From NCBI GenBank assembly GCA_903873545.1, contig CAIQPA010000431.1:1-5453 (forward strand): a stretch of 5,453 nucleotides of DNA, given 5' to 3'. A program made the translations under genes and the position numbers. Under the pieces are notes generated by a model, which saw nothing but the letters and a program-made list of their open reading frames with translations, had not been told where the DNA came from and searched no databases. Below, piece by piece: positions 1 to 5,453 of this stretch (its first letter is position 1; every line of letters starts with the position of its first letter). Origin of the DNA: an uncultured delta proteobacterium (GTDB lineage Bacteria > Myxococcota_A > Bradymonadia > REDH01).

Positions 1-641
1 CGGCCGGCGGCTCAGCGAAGCAGGGTCGGGACCGGCGGACGCAGGCGATCCTGCCGCTTCGTGGCAAGGTGCTCAACGTAGAACAGGCGAACGACAAGAA
101 GGTGCTCGGCAACAAGGAGCTCGAGGATGTGCTGTCTGCGCTTGGGTGCGGTTCGGGCAAGGACTACGACGAGAGCAACCTGCGGTATGGTCGGGTGATT
201 CTGCTGATGGATGCCGACTCGGACGGGCATCACATCAGCACGCTGCTGCTGACCTTCTTCTACCGGTATCTGCTGCCGCTGATTCATGCGGGTCGGGTCT
301 ATGTTGCGCAGCCGCCGCTCTACCGGGTGGATGTGTCCAAGGAGACGCACTGGGCGCTTGATGACCGGGAGCGGGACAAGTTGCTGGCGCAGATCGAGAA
401 GAAGCGGTCGGGCACGAAGGTGCAGATCACGCGGTTTAAGGGACTGGGTGAGATGAACCCGAAGACGCTCTTCGACACGACGCTGGATCCGAAGAAGCGG
501 AGGCTTCTGCGGGTGACGATTCCGCCGGAGATGGTGCTGGAGACGGAGACGACCATCGGTGGCTTGATGGGCAAGGATCCAGCGGTGCGGTTTGCCTTCA
601 TCATGGACAATGCGCACCGGGCGGATGAGCTCGATGTGTAG
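1..641 (+). CDS. parE: Type IIA DNA topoisomerase subunit B, ParE-like (C-terminal part, 5' truncated)
   Basis: This is the ATPase/Toprim subunit of topoisomerase IV (or gyrase), which with ParC/GyrA passes one duplex through another to decatenate or relax DNA. The first two bases finish a codon; the open frame then runs from base 3, giving 212 visible residues. The visible part opens inside the Toprim signature (AGGSAKQGRDRR, following the lost EGDS), then LPLRGKVLNVE, the metal-binding DADSDG at 210-227, TLLLTFFYR, AQPPLYRVD, and RFKGLGEMNP at 432-461. It ends normally in LDV. There is no large insertion of the enterobacterial GyrB type. DADSDG, the RYG segment before it and the SKETHWAL segment resemble ParE more than GyrB, so I favour ParE, but some phyla have intermediate proteins. 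The GTG at 69 is an internal valine codon, not a start, because homologous sequence continues upstream. The stop lies 6 bp from the stop of the convergent kinase gene. Confidence 0.93.
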   Translation, partial: AGGSAKQGRDRRTQAILPLRGKVLNVEQANDKKVLGNKELEDVLSALGCGSGKDYDESNLRYGRVILLMDADSDGHHISTLLLTFFYRYLLPLIHAGRVYVAQPPLYRVDVSKETHWALDDRERDKLLAQIEKKRSGTKVQITRFKGLGEMNPKTLFDTTLDPKKRRLLRVTIPPEMVLETETTIGGLMGKDPAVRFAFIMDNAHRADELDV

Positions 642-647
642 CGTAGC

Positions 648-1685
648 CTAGCGGCCGAAGAGGCGGCGGAGCAGCGAGGGTTTGCTCAGCGGCGGCGGCG
701 TGACCAACGTCGGTGCCGGCCCTGAGCGGAGGATGGGGTTGTGGGCGCACTTCATGGCCCAGGCCATCTCGTCTGCGGAGGAGAAGCGGTCTGCCGGGTT
801 CTTGGCGGTGGCCCGCTGGACGACCCGGTTGAGCTCGTCTGCGTGCGTCGATGGGAGCGCGGGGGTGGGCGCGCCGAGCTGGAGGCTGATGACCTCCATG
901 GCGTTGTCGCCGGGGAAGGCCTCTTCGCCGGCGAGCATCCGGTAGAGGAGGAGGCCGACGGCGTAGAGGTCGGCGCGGTAGTCGAGGTCGCTCGTGCCGC
1001 GGACCTGCTCGGGGCTCATGTAGTGGGCGGTTCCGGGAGCGAAGCCGGCCTTGGTGAGCGCTTTGACGCGGCCTTGGCCGATGTCGAGGATCTTGGCGAG
1101 GCCGAAGTCTAGGACCTTGACCGTGTGGCTGCGTAGATCGCTCCAGCTCTCGTGGTCGGGTTCGGGGATGCCGAGCCGCATGGAGAGGGAGCCGCCGGCC
1201 TGGGGTTCGGTGATGAGGTTGTCTGGGGCGGCGACGAGGATGTTGTCGGGCTTGAGGTCGCGGTGGAGGATGCCCTGCTGGTGGGCTGCCGAGAGGGCGG
1301 AGAGGAGCGTTGCGGTGAGGTGGACCGCTTCGCGTGCGGAGAGTGGGCCGCGTGCCTCGAGGAGGCGAGAGAGGGGGAGTCCGCGGATGAGTTCGAAGGC
1401 GAGGTAGGGGGTGGTGACGCCACCCTCTTCGTCGAGATGGCCGGCGGTGACGAGCCGTGTGATGCTGGGGTGGCTCAGCTTGCGGGTAACATCGGCCTCC
1501 CGCTCAAAGCGGAGGACATACTCATCCCGGAGTTTGACCTTCTCGTGCAGGGTCTTGAGGGCGACGAAGCCGCCGTCCCGGAGGTCGTCTGCGGCGTAGA
1601 CCATGCCGAAGGTTCCTGCGCCGATGACGGAGCGGATGCGGAAGCGTCCGTCGATGGTGGCGTTGGGTAGGAAGGCTTCGGACAT
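648..1685 (-). CDS. Hanks-type serine/threonine protein kinase, soluble
   Basis: This 345-residue protein should transfer the ATP gamma-phosphate to Ser/Thr of unknown targets. The kinase domain fills about residues 16-315. It has the glycine loop GAGTFGMVY (22-30), ATP-anchoring Lys44 in VALKTL, a likely alpha-C Glu63, catalytic loop HRDLKPDN (141-148), DFGLAK (193-198), activation-segment end GTAHYMSPEQ (218-227) and DYRADLYAVG (235-244). All catalytic residues are present and it is an RD kinase, so it is probably active and controlled by activation-loop phosphorylation; Thr211 and Thr219 are candidates. Between the catalytic loop and DFG lies an unusual insertion of about 30 residues (near 152-188). 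The Pro-rich, basic tail (about 320-345) has no membrane segment or sensor domain, so it is likely cytosolic. The ATG at 1685 fits the domain but has no clear Shine-Dalgarno. It follows the DUF4345-like gene by 23 bp, suggesting translational coupling within an operon. Confidence 0.96.
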   Translation of the reverse strand: MSEAFLPNATIDGRFRIRSVIGAGTFGMVYAADDLRDGGFVALKTLHEKVKLRDEYVLRFEREADVTRKLSHPSITRLVTAGHLDEEGGVTTPYLAFELIRGLPLSRLLEARGPLSAREAVHLTATLLSALSAAHQQGILHRDLKPDNILVAAPDNLITEPQAGGSLSMRLGIPEPDHESWSDLRSHTVKVLDFGLAKILDIGQGRVKALTKAGFAPGTAHYMSPEQVRGTSDLDYRADLYAVGLLLYRMLAGEEAFPGDNAMEVISLQLGAPTPALPSTHADELNRVVQRATAKNPADRFSSADEMAWAMKCAHNPILRSGPAPTLVTPPPLSKPSLLRRLFGR

Positions 1686-1708
1686 GGTCGTGGAGCTCGT
1701 GGAAGAGA

Positions 1709-2062
1709 CTAGAGCTTGGCGGAGAAGAGCATGGCTCCGACGCCGGCTTCGATGAGGAGGCCGCCGAAGTTCTTGGGGTGTGGCGCGCGGTCGACGACGA
1801 TGGAAACAGCACGAGCGATGGCGGCGCCGAACCAGCCAGCGGCGACGACGGCGTAGGTGTCGGCCGTGTTGAGGAGGAGCATCGCGACGCCGAGGCCGAG
1901 GAAGATGCCGCCGAAGGTGGCGCGGATCTCGGAGAGGCCGAGCTTGCCGAGCGGTTGAAGGGAGATTTCGGCGGCGACGCGGGCCGGGATGAGGAGTCCT
2001 GCGAGCCCGATGAGGAGGTGGAGGACGGCCGCTGCGGCGGCGATGGGGAAGGGCTGGAACAT
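1709..2062 (-). CDS. Small four-helix membrane protein, DUF4345-like
   Basis: This 117-residue integral membrane protein has no known activity. Four hydrophobic segments are visible at about residues 5-28, 48-66, 70-90 and 100-115, separated by short loops. The pattern SEIRATFGGIFLGLG (44-58), with Glu45 and Arg47 beside a glycine-rich helix, and the IARAVSIVVDRAP stretch (82-94) match what I recall of DUF4345, a family of roughly 120-residue bacterial membrane proteins; a profile search would be needed to confirm it. The ATG at 2062 is chosen because hydrophobic, family-like sequence begins there. The same frame is open further upstream, but that part lies antiparallel in a different frame of rarA and is Arg/Pro/His-rich shadow sequence. 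A weak ribosome-binding site, AAGG, lies at 2069-2072 on the minus strand, 6 nt before the ATG. It starts 14 bp after the rarA stop and ends 23 bp before the kinase start, so it is very probably the middle gene of one transcript. Confidence 0.88.
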   Translation of the reverse strand: MFQPFPIAAAAAVLHLLIGLAGLLIPARVAAEISLQPLGKLGLSEIRATFGGIFLGLGVAMLLLNTADTYAVVAAGWFGAAIARAVSIVVDRAPHPKNFGGLLIEAGVGAMLFSAKL

Positions 2063-2076
2063 GGTCGACCTTGTGG

Positions 2077-3411
2077 TCAGGGCGGGCGTTTGGCGCGTGC
2101 GCGCCAGGCCTGGAGCCGGGTGGAGATGGTGGCCTCGTGGCCGCGGTCGGAGGGCTGGTAGTAGCGGCGTCCGATGAGTTCGTCTGGGAGATAGTCTTCG
2201 GGGGTGTAGGCGCCCTCGAAGTCGTGCGGGTATTTGTAGGCGCGGTTGCTGGCGTGGGGCGGTCCCTGGCCGATGACCTGGCGGAGGTGGTGGGGGACCG
2301 GGAGCGCGCCGTGCTGCTTCACATCTTTGAGGGCGGAGCCGTAGGCGGTGATGACGGCGTTCGATTTGTGGGTGGTGGCCAGATAGGTGGCGCACTGGGT
2401 GAGGGCGAGGACGCCTTCGGGGAGACCGATGAGCTCGAAGGCTGCGGTGGCGGAGGTGGCGACCTGGAGCGCCTGCGGGTCTGCGTTGCCGACATCTTCG
2501 GAGGCGAAGATGACCATGCGGCGGAGGAGGAAGCGGGGGTCTTCGCCGGCCTCGAGCATGCGGAGCATGTAGAAGAGGGCTGCGTCGGGGTCGCTGCCGC
2601 GCATGGACTTGATGAAGGCGCTGGCGAGCATGAAGTGGTGGTCGCCATCTTTGTCGTAGTCGAGGAGCTTCTTCTGGAGTGCCTCTGCCATGGTGGCAGC
2701 CGAGATGGTGGTCTCGCCGGTTGCGGTGGTGAGGCGTGCGGCGACTTCGAGGCCGCCGAGGGCTGCGCGTGCGTCGCCTGCGGCGTGGTCGACGAGGTGG
2801 TCGCGGGCGGCTGGATCGAGGGTGAGGTGGAGTTGTCCGAGGCCGCGTTCGGTGTCGGCGAGGGCGCGATCGACGAGCCCGTCGAGCTGGTCGGTGGTGA
2901 GGGTGAGGAGGGTGAGGAGCTGGCAGCGGGAGCGGAGGGCGCCCGTGATGGAGAAGGAGGGGTTCTCGGTGGTGGCGCCGATGAGGGTGAGGAGACCCTG
3001 CTCTACGTGGGGCAGGAGGGCGTCTTGCTGGCTCTTGCTGAAGCGGTGGATCTCATCGAGGAAGAGGAGGGTGTGGCGGCCGGTGACCTGTTGGCGGGTG
3101 CGGGCCTCATCGGCTGCGTCGCGCACATCTTTGACGCCGGCGGTGACGGCGGAGAGTGCGACGAGTTCGGCGTCGAGTGCGTCGGCGTAGAGGCGGGCGA
3201 TGGTGGTCTTGCCGGTGCCGGGTGGCCCGCAGAGGATGAGGCTACGGCGCTGCCGACCTGTGACGAGGGAGCGGAGGAGGCGGCCCGGCGCGAGGAGATG
3301 CTGCTGCCCGACGACCTCGTCGAAGTTGATGGGCCGCATGCGCTCTGCGAGCGGTGCGCCCGGCAGAGGTGCGCCGGGGGTGTCGAACATGTTAGGGGTC
3401 TGCTTCTTCAT
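2077..3411 (-). CDS. rarA: Replication-associated recombination protein A (RarA/MgsA AAA+ ATPase)
   Basis: RarA is a conserved clamp-loader-like AAA+ ATPase (relative of eukaryotic WRNIP1/Mgs1) that acts with SSB at stalled forks and in gap repair. From the chosen Met the protein has 444 residues, close to E. coli RarA. Visible in order are LAERMRP (21-27) and VGQQHLL (34-40), Walker A GPPGTGKT (62-69), the SAVTAGVKDVRDA segment (87-99), Walker B LLFLDEIHR (115-123), sensor-1 GATTENPSF (145-153), a probable arginine finger in LRSR (159-162), sensor-2 GDAR (212-215), and the RarA-specific C-terminal block KSMRGSDPDAALFYMLRM (268-285) followed by ASEDVGNADPQA (303-314). It ends with the RYYQPSDRGHE region. 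The ATG at 3411 is preferred. An in-frame ATG at 3435 would overlap the divergent phosphoesterase start, and one at 3390 is also possible. None has a clear Shine-Dalgarno sequence. It is the likely first gene of a three-gene operon. Confidence 0.97.
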   Translation of the reverse strand: MKKQTPNMFDTPGAPLPGAPLAERMRPINFDEVVGQQHLLAPGRLLRSLVTGRQRRSLILCGPPGTGKTTIARLYADALDAELVALSAVTAGVKDVRDAADEARTRQQVTGRHTLLFLDEIHRFSKSQQDALLPHVEQGLLTLIGATTENPSFSITGALRSRCQLLTLLTLTTDQLDGLVDRALADTERGLGQLHLTLDPAARDHLVDHAAGDARAALGGLEVAARLTTATGETTISAATMAEALQKKLLDYDKDGDHHFMLASAFIKSMRGSDPDAALFYMLRMLEAGEDPRFLLRRMVIFASEDVGNADPQALQVATSATAAFELIGLPEGVLALTQCATYLATTHKSNAVITAYGSALKDVKQHGALPVPHHLRQVIGQGPPHASNRAYKYPHDFEGAYTPEDYLPDELIGRRYYQPSDRGHEATISTRLQAWRARAKRPP

Positions 3412-3416
3412 GGAGC

Positions 3417-3421
3417 GGAGG
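3417..3421 (+). promoter_or_regulatory. Ribosome-binding site of the metallophosphoesterase gene
   Basis: GGAGG lies 7 nt before the ATG at 3429. This supports that start and places the site inside the 17-bp gap between the divergent starts. It also argues against a rarA start at 3435, which would put this site within the rarA coding frame. Confidence 0.7.
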
Positions 3422-3428
3422 TTATCGC

Positions 3429-4148
3429 ATGTCACAGATCGCAGTTCTATCGGATATTCACGGGAACCTTGTTGCGCTGGAGGCGGTATGGGCCGACCTG
3501 TCGAAACGGAGCGGGGTTCGGGTCTTCTGCCTTGGCGATTTGGCGGCCTTTGGGCCGGAGCCGGAGGCCTGCGTGGCCTTCGTGCGGGACGTGATCAAGC
3601 CGGAGGCGATCATCCGCGGCAACACGGACCGTTACCTGGTGGAGCCAACCTCGAAGGGTGCGCCGTCGGAGGGTGAGGTTGCGGAGTCACTGGCGCAGTG
3701 CCGTGCTGCGCTCTCTGCGGAGAGCCTGAGCTATCTGGCTGCGCTGCCTGCGGAGCTGACGCTTGAGGTGGATGGCGTGGCGCTGACGCTGGTGCATGGT
3801 GCGCCGGGCAACGATGAGACGGAGCTTGGGCCGATGACCGAGGCCTGCGTCTGGTCGGAGCTGATCGACGGCTCGAAGGCGGGTGCGACCTTCTGCGGTC
3901 ACACCCACATCCCGTTCCGGCACAGCGTGGGACAGCAGCTGGTCTTCAATGTGGGGTCTGTGGGCTACCCCTACGATGGTGACCGGCGGGCGAGCTACTT
4001 TCGTGGCATGACGACGCCCGCGGGGCTGCGCGAGGCGGAGTTCCGGCGGGTGAGTTACTCGACCGACCGGGTGCTCGGTCAGGTGGAGGCCTCGGGGCTG
4101 GCGATGCGCGAGACGCTGATTCGCCGTCTCCGGTTTGCGGTCCGCTAA
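3429..4148 (+). CDS. Calcineurin-like metallophosphoesterase (YfcE/Metallophos_2 type)
   Basis: This 239-residue cytosolic protein should hydrolyse phosphomono- or diesters using a two-metal centre; its substrate cannot be read from the sequence. All hallmark motifs are present: SDIHGN (8-13, metal ligands Asp9 and His11), CLGDLAAFGPEP (34-45, bridging Asp37), GNTDR (64-68, Asn65), VHGAP (122-126, His123), and CGHTHIPF (156-163, His158 and His160), followed by NVGSVG (174-179). The length is that of the longer, about 240-residue bacterial branch, not the short YfcE type of about 180. The middle region (about 70-110) is predicted helical and would form the cap-like insertion of that branch. 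There is no signal peptide or membrane segment. The start is set by a GGAGG site 7 nt upstream. It is divergent from rarA and its promoter must lie inside the rarA 5' coding region. Its stop is 9 bp from the convergent VWA gene. Confidence 0.95.
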   Translation: MSQIAVLSDIHGNLVALEAVWADLSKRSGVRVFCLGDLAAFGPEPEACVAFVRDVIKPEAIIRGNTDRYLVEPTSKGAPSEGEVAESLAQCRAALSAESLSYLAALPAELTLEVDGVALTLVHGAPGNDETELGPMTEACVWSELIDGSKAGATFCGHTHIPFRHSVGQQLVFNVGSVGYPYDGDRRASYFRGMTTPAGLREAEFRRVSYSTDRVLGQVEASGLAMRETLIRRLRFAVR

Positions 4149-4159
4149 GGGCGCGGATC
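4139..4159. terminator. Candidate bidirectional hairpin between convergent genes
   Basis: GGTCCGC (4139-4145) can pair with GCGGATC (4153-4159), giving a 7-bp stem with one G-U pair and a 7-nt loop. The loop contains the TAA of the phosphoesterase, and the right arm overlaps the stop codon of the VWA gene. No T-run follows on either strand, so it is not a classical intrinsic terminator. Short stems arise often by chance in DNA this G+C-rich, so confidence is low. Confidence 0.25.
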
Positions 4160-5453
4160 AAGGCACCGCGACGGAGAGCGAGAGGGTGTCGAGGACGGTG
4201 TTGTTGGGCCCGATCAGGTCGAAGTAGACGACGTAGGCTCGGAGCGTGCCCGTGGAGCGGATGCAGCTGTTGTTGAGCTCGAAGTCGAAGCCGAGCTCGT
4301 CGCCCGTGTGGGCGCCGTCGTAGCCGTTGGTGACGAGGTTTGCGGTGGCCGGGGTGGGGTCGCAGGTGCCGGCGGAGCTTGTGAGGTTGGGGGCTGCGTA
4401 GGTTGCAAGGCAGGAGGTGTCGATGCCGGAGCGGAGGAACTCTGCCTCGTCGCGCCGGACGGCGATGGAGGTGTTGAAGCGTGCGTTGTTCTGCATGCGC
4501 TCTGCGGCGTCGAGCAGGATGGTCGAGACGGCCGACGAGGTGGGCGAGGTGGCGCGGTAGGCGAGCGGGCAGCGACCGGCGGTGGCGGCGACGCCGGTGC
4601 GGTTGTTGCCGGTGCAGCACTGGCCTGCAGCGCAACCGGTGGGGCGTGCGAAGTCCCAGGCACAGGCGGGGACGACGGCCTCGGTCTGGGTGGCGAAGGT
4701 GCTGAGTTCGGCGCTGAGTCCTGAGGCGCCGAAGGCGGACTCGACGGCGATGGAGGCGATGCGGCCGCCGAGGTTGCGCATGGCGGTGAGGGCCTCGGTG
4801 CGGGCGGCGCCGTAGGGGTAGGAGGCCTCGCCGCGTGCGGAGGAGAGGGCGTCTGTGATGTGGACGACGAGCGGGAGCGCACCTGCGCGGAAGCCCATTC
4901 CGCCGAGCGTGCCGTCTGCGACGCCTGCGACGCGACCTGTGGCGCTGTTGAAGGCGGCGACGCTGTAGGTGCCGGTGCCGCCGGCGCAGCTGGAGATGGC
5001 TCGTCCGCCGCCTGTGGCGATCTGGAAGAGTGCCTCGAGGCCCGACTCGGGTAGGTCGCCGCCGGAGTGGAGAGCGAGGCGGGCTGCGGCGGCCTGGGCG
5101 GTGGCGAAGTCGGTGGTCTGCCGCTGGAGGAGGCGGAAGGGGATGTCGGTTCCTGCGGTACCGTAGGGGGAGCAGGGGAAGTCGTCGAAGGCCGAGACGC
5201 CGAAGGCGGTGGAGATGCCGAGCGCAGAGATGGCGGTGCCGAGGGTGCTGTTGAGCGCGCCTTGGACGGCAGAGATGGGGGTGCTCATGGAGCCGGTGGT
5301 GTCCATGGAGATGGCCACGTCGAGCTTGTTGAGGGCGGGGAGCATGCCTGCGCTGGTGGCCTGCGCGGGGGAGCCAAAGGGCATGATGAAGCAGGTACCG
5401 AGGTCGCAGGTATTGCCGCCGCAGGGGCAGCCGCAGAGGCCTCCGATGCAGTC
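4158..5453 (-). CDS. VWA-domain protein with cysteine-rich N-terminal region (5' truncated by window)
   Basis: The frame is open from the right edge to the stop at 4158, 431 visible residues; the true start is outside. Counting from the internal Met at 5384 as 1, a VWA domain spans about 20-235. The MIDAS metal site is DTTGSMS (28-34) with later Asp178 in HITDAL. A GGDLPESGLEAL segment (108-119) matches the GGDxPE pattern common in such VWA proteins. Before that Met, 23 more in-frame residues contain six cysteines, and ten further cysteines lie downstream, including a cluster at 241-272. This density suggests disulfides and a location outside the cytoplasm, although the signal peptide is not visible. 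The C-terminal part (about 345-408) looks beta-rich. There is no C-terminal anchor such as MYXO-CTERM. The role is unknown; VWA domains usually bind proteins in a metal-dependent way, so adhesion or a surface-complex function is plausible. The Met at 5384 is not the start because the cysteine-rich coding sequence continues upstream. Confidence 0.9.
   Translation of the reverse strand, partial: DCIGGLCGCPCGGNTCDLGTCFIMPFGSPAQATSAGMLPALNKLDVAISMDTTGSMSTPISAVQGALNSTLGTAISALGISTAFGVSAFDDFPCSPYGTAGTDIPFRLLQRQTTDFATAQAAAARLALHSGGDLPESGLEALFQIATGGGRAISSCAGGTGTYSVAAFNSATGRVAGVADGTLGGMGFRAGALPLVVHITDALSSARGEASYPYGAARTEALTAMRNLGGRIASIAVESAFGASGLSAELSTFATQTEAVVPACAWDFARPTGCAAGQCCTGNNRTGVAATAGRCPLAYRATSPTSSAVSTILLDAAERMQNNARFNTSIAVRRDEAEFLRSGIDTSCLATYAAPNLTSSAGTCDPTPATANLVTNGYDGAHTGDELGFDFELNNSCIRSTGTLRAYVVYFDLIGPNNTVLDTLSLSVAVP

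Noticed and set aside
69..71. GTG at 69 as the start of the topoisomerase gene
   Set aside because: In-frame codons from base 3 encode conserved B-subunit sequence (AGGSAKQGRD and on), so the gene began before the window.
12..617. A long minus-strand open frame opposite the topoisomerase gene
   Set aside because: It encodes an Arg/His/Pro/Leu-rich product with no motifs, while the plus-strand frame has all the Toprim-region hallmarks of the B subunit.
1686..1708. Short CGTGGA direct repeat before the kinase start as a possible operator
   Set aside because: Two 6-base copies in G+C-rich DNA within a 23-bp intra-operon gap are expected by chance; no promoter element accompanies them.
2063..2395. 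Upstream extension of the DUF4345-like frame to 2395
   Set aside because: This part overlaps rarA on the same strand in another frame and is Arg/Pro/His-rich. The family-like sequence begins at the ATG at 2062, which has a weak ribosome-binding site just before it.
3412..3435. rarA start at the in-frame ATG at 3435
   Set aside because: It would overlap the phosphoesterase start and cover that gene's GGAGG site. The eight extra residues resemble no RarA N-terminus I know. It cannot be fully excluded.
2071..3594. A 507-codon open frame on the plus strand, antisense to rarA
   Set aside because: Its product is an extreme Gly/Glu/Ala/Val-rich string with no domain, and it lies opposite a clear full-length RarA. 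In G+C-rich DNA, stop-free antisense frames of this size are a by-product of codon bias.
4214..4882. Second minus-strand open frame of 222 codons inside the VWA gene
   Set aside because: It is a Ser/Pro/Thr/Ala-rich frame shifted within a gene that has a complete MIDAS motif in the other frame; this is typical shadow composition.

Overview
The window is a compact, very G+C-rich bacterial chromosome segment with almost no non-coding DNA. It holds six protein genes: four complete and two cut by the window edges. High G+C, a eukaryote-like (Hanks-type) Ser/Thr kinase and a cysteine-rich extracytoplasmic von Willebrand A (VWA) protein together suggest a myxobacterium-like member of the Myxococcota. 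That placement is an inference; no rRNA or other marker is present to prove it.

Layout. (1) Positions 1-641, plus strand: the C-terminal part of a type IIA topoisomerase B subunit, ParE-like rather than classical GyrB. (2) Positions 648-3411, minus strand: three tightly spaced genes read in the order rarA (replication-associated recombination ATPase), a small four-helix DUF4345-like membrane protein, and a cytosolic Ser/Thr protein kinase. The gaps of 14 and 23 bp suggest one transcript. (3) Positions 3429-4148, plus strand: a calcineurin-like metallophosphoesterase, divergent from rarA with only 17 bp between start codons. (4) Positions 4158-5453, minus strand: a VWA-domain protein that runs off the right edge, with a cysteine-rich stretch just before the VWA domain.

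The two convergent junctions are very short (6 bp and 9 bp). The second contains a 7-bp hairpin that straddles both stop codons. No intergenic stretch reaches 300 bases. I see no tRNA, rRNA, CRISPR array, insertion sequence, attachment site or origin.

Topoisomerase and RarA both act in DNA topology and replication-fork maintenance, but they are on opposite strands and are not an operon. The most suggestive linkage is the Ser/Thr kinase and membrane protein apparently co-transcribed behind rarA. Nothing in the sequence shows what the kinase phosphorylates. I find no convincing new defence or mobile system; the window reads as ordinary chromosomal DNA with a few details worth checking.
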